From contig OY764147.1 of assembly GCA_963668115.1 (NCBI GenBank), positions 186,001-250,000 on the forward strand: DNA of 64,000 bases, in the 5' to 3' direction. The DNA comes from Plut-88900 sp963668115. GTDB taxonomy: Bacteria > Chloroflexota > Dehalococcoidia > Plut-88900. The notes under the pieces were generated by a model. That model made no database searches and had not been told where the DNA came from. It saw only the letters and a list, made by a program, of their open reading frames with translations. The position numbers and the translations under genes are program-made. Positions 1 through 7,690 of this stretch are shown one piece after another; positions within the stretch are counted from its first letter, which is position 1; every line of letters begins with the position of its first letter.

Positions 1-10
1 CCCCACTCCT

Positions 11-57
11 CATTCCGTTCTTGAGACCCTTCGACTCCGCTCAGGGCGAACGGAATG
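11..57. repeat. 47-bp palindromic interspersed repeat, family E copy 1
   Basis: The outer arms CATTCCGTTC (11-20) and GAACGGAATG (48-57) are exact inverted repeats. Inside lie a CCCT/AGGG inner pair and a CTTCGACTCCGCTCAGGG-like core. A second copy of identical length lies at 35766-35812, where both arms change together (GTTC/GAAC becomes GCTC/GAGC). This is a REP-type element; the core resembles palindromes that I recall as widespread in bacterial intergenic DNA. Confidence 0.8.
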
Positions 58-142
58 CCCCACCCCCAGAGCTATAGGAGTGACTCTAGGGAAGGCTTCA
101 GGATGACATGGAAACGGGAGGTGGGTAGAGATTTCGGCAGGA

Positions 143-2506
143 ATGGCTAATGAAGTGATGCCGGGGCCGGTTGAAGGGCTGCGGGTAGTTGACTTTACGC
201 GGGGGCTTCCGGGTGCTCTGACGACGATGCTGCTGTCCGACTACGGTGCGGAGGTGGTTAAGGTTGAGGAGCCAGAAGGAGACCCTTTAGGCAACAACCC
301 GGCGTTCCGGGTGTGGAACAGGGGGAAGAGAAAGCTGACTCTGAACTTGAGGACGAGGGAGGGGGTGGAGACGGCGCTGGAGTTGGCATCCCGGGCGGAC
401 GTGATGATTGAGAGCTGGCGGGCCGGGGTGGCGGATGGGGTTGGGATCGGGTACGGGGCGGTTAGAAAGAGAAATCCGAAAGTGATTTACTGCTCGATAT
501 CGTCGTTCGGTGAGAAGGGGCCGTTGAAGGGTCTCCCAGGATATGAGGGGATAGCTGCTGCGGCGTCCGGGATAATGACGGAGCAGGCGGGGGTGAGGCC
601 CGGGCCCGTGTTCGTGTCGTCTCCAGTGGCGAGCTACGGGACGGTGATGCTGGCGCTGCAGGGTATTTTGTCGGCGCTGCACATTCGGAATGAGACGGGG
701 ATCGGGCAGCGGGTCTGGACGAGCATGTACGAAGGGGCCGTCGCAATTCGGTACCCGGTCCTTCCCATAGCCAACGAGTTACCGCCTTTCATAGTGAATA
801 ACGTGCATCCCCACGGGGGAATGCCGGCCTATCGGATGTACCCGTGTGCCGACGACAAATGGATACACATCGGTTGCCTGACGCGCTGGTTTTGGGACAA
901 ACTCTCGATCGCTCTGGACCTGCCGGAACTGGTGATAGACCCGCGATTCGAGACCGCGCCAACGGGGTGGGAAAGGGACGAGGACCGGCTGGCAGCCATC
1001 AAGCTCATAGGGAACAGGGTGAGGGAGAGGCCTCGGGCGGAGTGGTTGCAGATCCTGGAGGAGGGGGACGTGCCTACGGCGCCGGTGCTATCGACGCAGG
1101 AGTACATGGACGTGCCGCAGGTGCATGAAAACGGGCTGGTGGTAGACGTGAAGGACCCACAGCTTGGAGAGATGAAGCAGGTCGGGCATCCAATCCTGTT
1201 TTCGGAGACACCGGGTCGGGTGAAGGGACCTGCGCCCGTGGACGGGGATGACAGTATGGAATCAGTGGATGATCTATTCCCTCTTAAGGGGCGAAAGAAG
1301 AGGCATCGGAAGTGGGGAGGAGAGTTGTGCAGGACGCCGTTGGAGGGGCTGAGGGTACTGGACCTTTCGGCGTACATTGCGGGGCCGCTGGGGCCGATGG
1401 CGCTGTGCGATCTCGGGGCGGATGTGGTGAAGGTGGAGCCGTTGCACGGGGAGGGTGGGCACAGCGTTCCGATGCTCATATTGGGGTCAAACCGGGGGAA
1501 GAAAGACCTGGCGATTGACCTGAAGGCACCGGAGTCGAAGGAGGTGATGAGGAGGCTCATCGAGAGGAGTGACGTGCTGGTGCACAACATGAGGGTCGGG
1601 GTGGCGGAGCGGCTGGGCATCGACTATGAATCGGCGCGTAAGATTCGGCCGGACATAATCTACGTCCATAGCACGGCGTACGGCCCGACCGGCCGGGAGG
1701 CTAAAAAACCGGGGTTCGACCCCCTCTTCCAGTCTATGTCGGGGCTGACGGCGTGGAACGGGGGGAGGTCGGGGGGACCGATATTCCTCAGAACGGCGAT
1801 CTGCGATGACACGAATGCCCTTATGTTGGCCGTGGCGGTGCTGATGGCGCTGAACCACCGGGACAGGACGGGACAGGGGCAAAAAGTCGACCTGAGCCTG
1901 ATGAAAACGGGTGCATTGGCAACCTCTGACGATTTCATGCGGTACGAAGGCAAGAAAGAGAGACCGCTGGCGGATGCGGGGGTGCACGGGCTGTCGGCGG
2001 TGTACAGGTTGTATGAGACGGGGGAGGGTTGGGTGTTCCTAGGGTGTGTGCAGGATAAGGAATGGGAGAGGTTGAAGGGTGCCCTGAGTGATGAATGGGA
2101 AGATCCACAGATGTCTTTCGCAGAGGCGGCTAAGATGGACCCGTGGAACGAGGATCTATGCGAGGCCCTGGGGTTGGTGTTTGCGAAAGGGACCGCCCGG
2201 GAATGGGAGTCGAGGCTTGTTGAGAAAGGTGTCCCGTGCGTCAGGGTGGCGGAGGGCAACTTCGAGGGGTTCTACGAGAACGAACACGCACTTGTGGAGG
2301 GGATGGTCTATGAAGGCGAACACCGGACTTTCACGGGCCTAAGGCAACCGGGGGTGCTGGTGCATTTCTCAGAGACTCCGACGCTGGATAACGCCGCCGC
2401 AGCGGTCTTGGGCCAACACTCGGTGGAAGTGCTGGAAGAAGTGGGGTACTCATCGGAAGAGATAGAAGGGATGATTGGTGCGGGGATAGTGGCTGTCCCC
2501 GACTAG
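143..2506 (+). CDS. fused tandem CaiB/BaiF family CoA-transferase
   Basis: This 787-aa protein is two class III CoA-transferase domains in one chain; the family norm is about 400 aa per chain. Domain 1 covers about residues 9-390 and domain 2 about 398-787; each begins with the family's EGLRV-D start and a G-A-(E/D)-VVKVE segment. The catalytic Asp that forms the CoA anhydride is present in domain 2 (D555, in AICDDTN). The aligned position in domain 1 is Ser164 (PVASYGT), so domain 1 may be inactive or structural. CaiB enzymes work as interlocked dimers, so a fusion can replace a homodimer. The substrate acid is unknown. The ATG at 143 follows AGGA closely; an ATG at 158 is an alternative start. 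The MFS gene downstream may be co-transcribed. Confidence 0.9.
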   Translation: MANEVMPGPVEGLRVVDFTRGLPGALTTMLLSDYGAEVVKVEEPEGDPLGNNPAFRVWNRGKRKLTLNLRTREGVETALELASRADVMIESWRAGVADGVGIGYGAVRKRNPKVIYCSISSFGEKGPLKGLPGYEGIAAAASGIMTEQAGVRPGPVFVSSPVASYGTVMLALQGILSALHIRNETGIGQRVWTSMYEGAVAIRYPVLPIANELPPFIVNNVHPHGGMPAYRMYPCADDKWIHIGCLTRWFWDKLSIALDLPELVIDPRFETAPTGWERDEDRLAAIKLIGNRVRERPRAEWLQILEEGDVPTAPVLSTQEYMDVPQVHENGLVVDVKDPQLGEMKQVGHPILFSETPGRVKGPAPVDGDDSMESVDDLFPLKGRKKRHRKWGGELCRTPLEGLRVLDLSAYIAGPLGPMALCDLGADVVKVEPLHGEGGHSVPMLILGSNRGKKDLAIDLKAPESKEVMRRLIERSDVLVHNMRVGVAERLGIDYESARKIRPDIIYVHSTAYGPTGREAKKPGFDPLFQSMSGLTAWNGGRSGGPIFLRTAICDDTNALMLAVAVLMALNHRDRTGQGQKVDLSLMKTGALATSDDFMRYEGKKERPLADAGVHGLSAVYRLYETGEGWVFLGCVQDKEWERLKGALSDEWEDPQMSFAEAAKMDPWNEDLCEALGLVFAKGTAREWESRLVEKGVPCVRVAEGNFEGFYENEHALVEGMVYEGEHRTFTGLRQPGVLVHFSETPTLDNAAAAVLGQHSVEVLEEVGYSSEEIEGMIGAGIVAVPD

Positions 2507-2574
2507 CTCGGCTACCCAAAGCCTCGCCCCAAGGACCCGACCGAGCGCCCAGGCCATAGGGTAGACTTACCCCC

Positions 2575-3804
2575 ATGGCCCAGACGACGTATGCAGCGCC
2601 CAGCGGTCCGTGGGCGGCTTTTAGCTTTCGGGACTTCCGCTTTCTCTGGGGTGGAGGCGTGTTTCATGCGCTGAGCTGGGGCATGGAGATGGTGGCCCTG
2701 GGATGGCTGGTCTTCGAAATGACGGACGACCCGTTTCTTGTCGGGGTAGCGTTCGCGGCGGGGATGGCGCCGTTCTTCTTTCTGGGGATAGTGTCGGGGT
2801 CTGTGGCGGACAGGGTGAACAGGCGCATGTTTCTGCGATTCATATACGTCGGGGCGGCGGTCTGGGCCGGGACAATGTCGGCGCTGATGTTCCTGGAAGT
2901 GAGCCAGGTGTGGCCGATTATCCTGCTGGCGGGGGTGTCGGGGTGTCTGAAGGCGTTTTTCGGGACGACGAGCCAGGCCTATGCCTACGACATAGTGGGG
3001 CCGGAGAGGAGCTTGAACGGGCTTGCGCTGATGTCGTCGAGCCACCGGGTCGGGGCCCTGCTGGGATCGCTGAGTTCGGGGTTCATGATCCGGGAGGTTG
3101 GCATCGGGGGGGCGTACGTATTGATAGGCGCCACATATCTGGTGGGTCTGACTGTGCTGTTGGGAACACGGGATGTAGGACAGGCTGCGCCGGCCCTTCG
3201 CCAACCTGTATTCGAAAACCTGGTGGGTTGGGTGCGGCTCATACGGCAAAACCGGGTGCTGTTGGCCCTGATGTACCTGGCGGCGATAACTGAGATATTG
3301 GGGTTCACGCACCAGAGCGTTCTTCCGGTGTTTGCGAAAGATGTGCTGGGGGTGGGGTCGGTGGGGCTGGGGGTGATGGCGGCGACGAGCCAGATTGGGG
3401 GGCTGTTGGGGTTGCTAAGCCTGGCAAGGCTGAGAAACTCCGGCAGGAAGGGATTGTACGCGTTCATCACGGCTGGAGGATTTGGCATCTCTCTCATGGC
3501 GTTCTCCTTATACGATAACTTCATGTTCTACCTGTTTGTAATACTGGTGGTGAATGCGTGTGCGACTGCGGCGGATACCCTGTACAAGACGCTGATGCAG
3601 GAGAATGTTCCGAACGAACAGCGGGGTCGGGCGATGGGGTCCTGGGTGCTGGCGATCGGTACGGCGCCGACGGGACACCTGGAAGTGGGCTGGGTGGCGG
3701 GGATGCTGGGGGCGCCACGGGCGTTGTTGATCAATGGGGGTATATTGGCGGTGGCGAATCTGGTGTCGGGGGTGGGCATGCCGAGGATTCGGAAGTTGCC
3801 TTGA
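2575..3804 (+). CDS. MFS transporter (MFS_3/enterobactin-exporter-like)
   Basis: This is a 409-aa integral membrane protein with about 12 hydrophobic helices. It begins with a soluble stretch (WAAFSFRDFRFLWGG) typical of the EntS/MFS_3 group, followed by the inter-helix motif G-x-x-A-D-R-x-x-R (GSVADRVNRR, about residues 75-84). Such proteins export small molecules by proton antiport; the substrate cannot be read from the sequence. It starts 68 bp after the fused CoA-transferase and may export or import a substrate of that enzyme, which is inference from position only. No clear Shine-Dalgarno sequence precedes the ATG. Confidence 0.85.
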   Translation: MAQTTYAAPSGPWAAFSFRDFRFLWGGGVFHALSWGMEMVALGWLVFEMTDDPFLVGVAFAAGMAPFFFLGIVSGSVADRVNRRMFLRFIYVGAAVWAGTMSALMFLEVSQVWPIILLAGVSGCLKAFFGTTSQAYAYDIVGPERSLNGLALMSSSHRVGALLGSLSSGFMIREVGIGGAYVLIGATYLVGLTVLLGTRDVGQAAPALRQPVFENLVGWVRLIRQNRVLLALMYLAAITEILGFTHQSVLPVFAKDVLGVGSVGLGVMAATSQIGGLLGLLSLARLRNSGRKGLYAFITAGGFGISLMAFSLYDNFMFYLFVILVVNACATAADTLYKTLMQENVPNEQRGRAMGSWVLAIGTAPTGHLEVGWVAGMLGAPRALLINGGILAVANLVSGVGMPRIRKLP

Positions 3805-3816
3805 AGGGTATGATGC

Positions 3817-3860
3817 ATCCTCACCCCAACCTTCTTCCGTCAAGGGAGGCAGGTATTGAG
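3817..3860. repeat. degenerate REP-like palindrome
   Basis: A CCTCACCCCAACC arm followed by CTTCCGTCAAGGGAGG resembles a common intergenic palindrome type. It is single in this window and partly decayed, so the call is weak. Confidence 0.35.
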
Positions 3861-3874
3861 GAAAGGAGAACAAG

Positions 3875-5122
3875 ATGAGCAGCAATGGAGTACCGACGAT
3901 TATCAAGGTGGGGAGGTTGGCGGATGGTGTGAATGGAGAGGTGAAGGAAGCGATGGCTGTGAGGGTGTCGGGAGGAGGGGTGGAGTGGGTGGCCCGGCAG
4001 TCGGACCTGTCACAGAGCGGAGACATGGAGGGAGTGGTGCTGGACTTTCCGGGGGCGACGTTGATGCCGGGGCTGATCGACTGTCACACGCACACGAACA
4101 TGCCGGGGACAGGATTGTCAGTGGACGAAGTGCATGAAGATGGGGACGACATCCACCTGATGGAGGCGGTAAAGAGCGCCCGGATGGCTCTGGAGAGTGG
4201 CGTGACGACTATGAGGGACAACGGCGGATGGAACAAGGTGGTGTTTTCGTTGATGGAGGGGATCCGCCGGGACATAGTGCCCGGGCCCCGGATTGTGGCC
4301 TGTGGCAACCCGGTTACTGTAACCGGCGGGCACTGCTGGATGATGGGCGCCGAGGCGGATGGCATAGACGGGGTGAGGGCAGCGGTACGCCGGATGGTTA
4401 AGAACGGGGCTGGGTTCATCAAGGTGATGACTAGCGGGGGCACGACCCGAGGGAGCATGCCGGAGCGGGCGGCGTACACGCTGGAAGAGTTGAAGGTGAT
4501 TGTGGAGGAGGCGCATTACAGGGGTCGGCTGGTGGCAGGACATGCGATTTCGACGCAATCGATCGTCAATTGCCTGGACGCTGGGGTGGACATGATCATC
4601 CACTGTAATTTCCTGGACGAGGATGGAGTTAGCAGGTGGGACCCGAGAATCGGGGAGAGGATTGCGGATACGGGGGTCTGGGTGAACCCGACCATCCACA
4701 TACGTCGCGCGGCGACGCTGGCGCTGGAGGCCAAGAGAGAGGAAGGGACGATAACGGAGAAGGAGAGACGGGAACTGGAGGGGAATGAGGAGACCATACG
4801 GCAGCGGGGAGTTGTCTTCAGGGAGTTGGTGTCGGCGGGGGCGAGGATGATTGGGGGTTCGGACTGCGGTTGGGGGGCCTACCCGTTCGGGCAGTTCCAC
4901 AGGGAGCTGGAGTCGATGGTGGAGGTAGGGATGCCGACGGAGCAGGCGTTTTTGTCCGGGACGAGGGAGGCCGCGAAGGCGCTGGGTTTGGGTGGGGAGG
5001 TTGGGACGGTGGAGGCGGGCAAGGGGGCGGACCTGCTGCTGGTAGAGGGAGACCCAACACAAGACCTCAAAGCACTGGAGAAGGTGGTAGCGGTGTTCAT
5101 GGCCGGGGAAAGGGTGCGCTAG
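3875..5122 (+). CDS. metal-dependent amidohydrolase (imidazolonepropionase/prolidase-like)
   Basis: This 415-aa protein belongs to the amidohydrolase superfamily. Metal-ligand motifs are visible in order: HTH in GLIDCHTHTN (about residue 71), a candidate carboxylated Lys in GAGFIKVMTSGG, His in AGHAIST and IIHCNF, and Asp in GGSDCG. The N-terminal part carries the small beta-sandwich expected for the composite-domain subgroup. It probably hydrolyses a cyclic amide or a dipeptide-like C-N bond in the cytoplasm; the substrate is not predictable. AAGGAG lies 7 nt before the ATG. Its stop is 4 bp from the stop of the convergent TTC38-like gene. Confidence 0.88.
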   Translation: MSSNGVPTIIKVGRLADGVNGEVKEAMAVRVSGGGVEWVARQSDLSQSGDMEGVVLDFPGATLMPGLIDCHTHTNMPGTGLSVDEVHEDGDDIHLMEAVKSARMALESGVTTMRDNGGWNKVVFSLMEGIRRDIVPGPRIVACGNPVTVTGGHCWMMGAEADGIDGVRAAVRRMVKNGAGFIKVMTSGGTTRGSMPERAAYTLEELKVIVEEAHYRGRLVAGHAISTQSIVNCLDAGVDMIIHCNFLDEDGVSRWDPRIGERIADTGVWVNPTIHIRRAATLALEAKREEGTITEKERRELEGNEETIRQRGVVFRELVSAGARMIGGSDCGWGAYPFGQFHRELESMVEVGMPTEQAFLSGTREAAKALGLGGEVGTVEAGKGADLLLVEGDPTQDLKALEKVVAVFMAGERVR

Positions 5123-5126
5123 CCTC

Positions 5127-6566
5127 TCAGGAGATGGAGGCCCGGAGGCTGGCGAGCTCTGCCGAATCGGGGTCATGGTTGGAGGCGATCCAGTCCTGGT
5201 TGGCTTGGCGGAAGTTGCTCTGTGCGGCGTCATTGTTGCCGAGAGCGGCTTCGGATTTAGCGAGCCAGAAGAGGTCTCGGGTGGAAGGGCGGCGGGAAAG
5301 GCGGGTGCGGAGCATGGACTCGGCCTGTTCGAAGCGGCCGGTCTCGATGTAGCAAGCCACGAGGGTGTCCTCCAGGATCTCTCGCTGGGCGTGGCTGCCG
5401 CCGATGCGGGCGAGCCGGTCGAGGACTGAAGGGCCAAATAGGGGGTCGAGGAGTTCGAGGGCTTCCTCGGCTTTCTCTGCGGCGAAGCGTTCGAGCCCCT
5501 TGAGGAGTGGGACCATGATCTCTGAGGCGAGGGCGTCGCCGTCTGCGGCGCGGGACTGCATACGGGCAAGGAGGCCGGTCATCCTGTCCCAGTGGTTGGC
5601 GCCTGCGAGGGCAAGGGCGGCGTGGACATCCCGGTAGGCGGTACCCTCGGTGCGGAGGGCGGGCTCGGCCAGGTCTGAGAGGGCCTGCCAGTCGATATCC
5701 GGGACGGTGTTGGAATAGAGCATATATCTCCAGGCGAGGGCTGCGGCGTCGGCGAGGGCGCCTCCATCGCCGGCGGCAACAGCGGGCTGGATGCGGCGGT
5801 CGTAGAGGTCGAGGACCTTGCCGTAGTGGCCCTGAGAGAGCTCGAAGAGGGCGTAGTGCCATGCGAGGTGGACGTAGAAGGGGGCGCGGCTGTCGTAGTC
5901 TTCGGTCCACTCGTCGAGGAACTGGGCACCGTCATGGGCCTCGCCTCTTTCGAAGAGGACATGGGCGACGGAGTGGGAGGCGTCGGCGTTGTCTGGACGG
6001 GTCTTGAGGGAGGCCTCGGCGAGGCGGAGGGACTCGTCGAGGATGCCGGACTCGTGGTGGGCGAAGGCATAGCGGCTCTGGAAGGCCCAGTCGTCGTCGT
6101 AGTGGGGAGCGACCTCGCCGCACAGGGCCATCTGGTCTGCGGGGAAGCTCTTCGATCCGCCGCCGCTGCAACCGTAGAAGAGGAGGTTGTTGGCGATATA
6201 GAGGATGAGGATGTCCCGGGGGAACTCCCGGAGGTACTCTTTCATTAGGGAGAGGGCCTCGTGGCCGGGGCTGTGAATGTAGGCGTGGATTACGGCGACG
6301 TAGAGTCGCTCCCGGCGGGTGAGGCCCTCGGCGCGGGCTGCGGCGCGCTTGATGCTCTTTCGGGCGTCCTCGACCTTGCCTTCGAACATGAAACGGTAGG
6401 CAAGGGTGGCGTGGGCGACGGCGAAGGAGTCGTCGGCTTCGATGGCCTGGGCGATGCGCTCGGGGGCGCCGTGATTCATGGATAGGAGGATATCGAGTCC
6501 GTCCACGAAGAGATCGGCGGCGCGGGAGGAACCGGTGGTGATAGGTAGTCCGTATCTGTCCTGCAT
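5127..6566 (-). CDS. TTC38-family tetratricopeptide repeat protein
   Basis: From the ATG at 6566 the protein is 479 aa. It is all-helical with TPR-like pairs. The opening (DRYGLPITTGSSRAADLF), the segment LTRRERLYVAV, the segment HSVAHVLFERGEAHDG and the segment HYALFELSQGHYGKVLDLYD match what I remember of the eukaryotic TTC38 family. No enzymatic motif or signal peptide is seen, so it is probably a cytoplasmic scaffold or adaptor. A longer frame runs up to 6791 but reads as Arg/Pro-rich non-coding translation, so I reject that extension. The structured intergenic block upstream could be its leader if transcribed on this strand. Confidence 0.8.
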   Translation of the reverse strand: MQDRYGLPITTGSSRAADLFVDGLDILLSMNHGAPERIAQAIEADDSFAVAHATLAYRFMFEGKVEDARKSIKRAAARAEGLTRRERLYVAVIHAYIHSPGHEALSLMKEYLREFPRDILILYIANNLLFYGCSGGGSKSFPADQMALCGEVAPHYDDDWAFQSRYAFAHHESGILDESLRLAEASLKTRPDNADASHSVAHVLFERGEAHDGAQFLDEWTEDYDSRAPFYVHLAWHYALFELSQGHYGKVLDLYDRRIQPAVAAGDGGALADAAALAWRYMLYSNTVPDIDWQALSDLAEPALRTEGTAYRDVHAALALAGANHWDRMTGLLARMQSRAADGDALASEIMVPLLKGLERFAAEKAEEALELLDPLFGPSVLDRLARIGGSHAQREILEDTLVACYIETGRFEQAESMLRTRLSRRPSTRDLFWLAKSEAALGNNDAAQSNFRQANQDWIASNHDPDSAELASLRASIS

Positions 6567-6779
6567 GGGCACGTTCAAGTTTAGGGGGTGGGGGTGCGCG
6601 GGGGCAAGGGGTTGCACCCGCCGGGCAGGTTGGCGATACGCCGGGTTTCTGTTCAGTCCTCCTGAGGTGGGTCTTCGATTGTGGGGTTTGGAGTTTTGGG
6701 TTTGTCTGTTGGGTTTTGGGTCGGCGATGGAGGTCCGGGACTCGGATGCAGGGCCTCTATGGCACCTACGCCGACGCTT
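6567..6779. other. gene-free stretch with G-runs on the + strand
   Basis: No gene is seen here. Between about 6679 and 6721 the + strand carries runs GGGG, GGG, GGG, GGG separated by T-rich loops, a possible G-quadruplex, and the complementary strand is almost free of G. It separates the TTC38-like start from the hairpin-rich block. Confidence 0.5.
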
Positions 6780-7122
6780 ATGGTCCGCCATAGCGGATGT
6801 ATCACATCAGCGGCGTCCTGCCTAATCCCCACGCATGCCTTGGGGGACTTGCCGGTGTCGAGGGCGTCCCTGGGTGGGGCACATCCGTCCTGCATCAGCG
6901 CTCGACCGCTGAGCGGGACGGCATATCGGCTCGAAGCCGCCGTGGGCGGATGGAGCCGCATAAGGGCACTAAGGCCCTGCATAACGAGCCAATAGACTCG
7001 CGGAAATCCTCGGCGAGGGTTAAGTCGGCGAGGCGTGTACGCCCGGGTGAGGGGCGTCGTATCGGCAAGGGCGTCGACAGAGAGGCCTGATGCCGCATAG
7101 AGTCGATGGACCATCCATCGCC
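6780..7122. ncRNA. candidate structured RNA: eight consecutive hairpins, strand unknown
   Basis: This non-coding block contains hairpins in close series. They are TCCGC/GCGGA with a 4-nt loop (6784-6797), CCCCA/TGGGG (6827-6845), TCAGCG/CGCTGA (6895-6912), a nested pair CGGCTC/GAGCCG (6927-6958) around CCGCC/GGCGG (6937-6949), AGGGC/GCCCT (6963-6978), CTCGC/GCGAG (6997-7017), GGCG/CGCC with loop TGTA (7032-7043), and CGATGG/CCATCG (7104-7120). It does not show the conserved cores I know for tmRNA, RNase P RNA or SRP RNA. On the minus strand it could be a 5' leader of the TTC38-like gene. High GC makes chance stems likely, so the call is tentative. Confidence 0.4.
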
Positions 7123-7140
7123 TGGGGGTTAGGGAAGGGA

Positions 7141-7192
7141 CACGGGACCCGTGGTGAGGGGACGGCGTTCCCGACCCCCGACGTCTCGGGGG
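7141..7192. repeat. two intergenic palindromes
   Basis: CACGGG-A-CCCGTG occupies 7141-7153. CCCCCGA-CGTC-TCGGGGG, a perfect 7-bp stem with a 4-nt loop, occupies 7175-7192. Neither is followed by a T-tract, so a terminator role is not supported. Confidence 0.5.
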
Positions 7193-7340
7193 CGACATCC
7201 TCTCTAGTGGGTCGGGTGGGCTTCCCTGGGTTTCTGGTACCTCCTTGTGTTACTGAATTAGTGTTCGCGAACGGAGGGTATGATAGCGCCATTGCTCAGG
7301 TGTGTCAAGCAAATGTACGGGTTTGGGGGGAATTCCCTCC

Positions 7341-7366
7341 GATTCCTCGCGGGGCATGGGAATGAC
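7341..7366. repeat. short palindromic repeat, family A copy 1
   Basis: This is a 26-bp element with arms ATTCC/GGAAT around CTCGCGGGGCAT. Related 26-bp copies lie at 23899-23924, 24085-24110 and 35823-35848. In the 23899 copy a T:A pair of the stem is replaced by C:G. Confidence 0.65.
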
Positions 7367-7441
7367 AGTGATTTGGTGTGTAGGGCTAGGCAAGGGTGGG
7401 GGGGTGAGTTGCTAGGATGTAGATGAGTGTTCCGGAGGGAT

Positions 7442-7468
7442 GGATTCCCGACTACTCGGGAATGACGG
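7442..7468. repeat. short palindromic repeat, family D copy 1
   Basis: The arms ATTCCCGA (7444-7451) and TCGGGAAT (7456-7463) form a perfect 8-bp stem with loop CTAC, followed by GACGG. A related copy is at 35183-35211. A further decayed repeat-like stretch follows at about 7522-7576. Confidence 0.65.
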
Positions 7469-7656
7469 AGTAGGGGGTGGGCATGACGGAGGGGAGGGAA
7501 CGCCCCGCCGTGCCCCGCGGGATGGATTCACGCCAATGGCGCATCTTCGACCCGTGTCGGAGCACGGGAATGACGAAAAAATAGGGGGAATGACGGGTTA
7601 AAGGGGCGGAATGACGGGATAGGGGGGTGGGGTGGCGGGGGTGTAAAGCGAGATTG

Positions 7657-7662
7657 TAGAAT
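7657..7662 (+). promoter_or_regulatory. -10 element TAGAAT
   Basis: TAGAAT ends 29 nt before the ATG at 7691 and overlaps the alternative ATG at 7661. It therefore favours 7691 as the true start of the dehydrogenase. Confidence 0.5.
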
Positions 7663-7690
7663 GTCGCAATACATTTGGCGGAGGGTTCCG

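Noticed and set aside
4118..5569. Long minus-strand open frame (483 codons) across the amidohydrolase gene
   Set aside because: Arg/Pro/His-rich translation antisense to a gene with clear motifs; a high-GC shadow frame.
6780..7122. tmRNA, RNase P RNA or SRP RNA in the hairpin block
   Set aside because: The conserved tRNA-like end of tmRNA, the RNase P GAGGAAAGUCC core and the SRP GGUCAGGNCCGGAAG core are not present on either strand.
6653..7198. 181-codon minus-strand open frame over the hairpin block
   Set aside because: No domain, Arg/Pro-rich, and it coincides with dense inverted repeats; better explained as non-coding.
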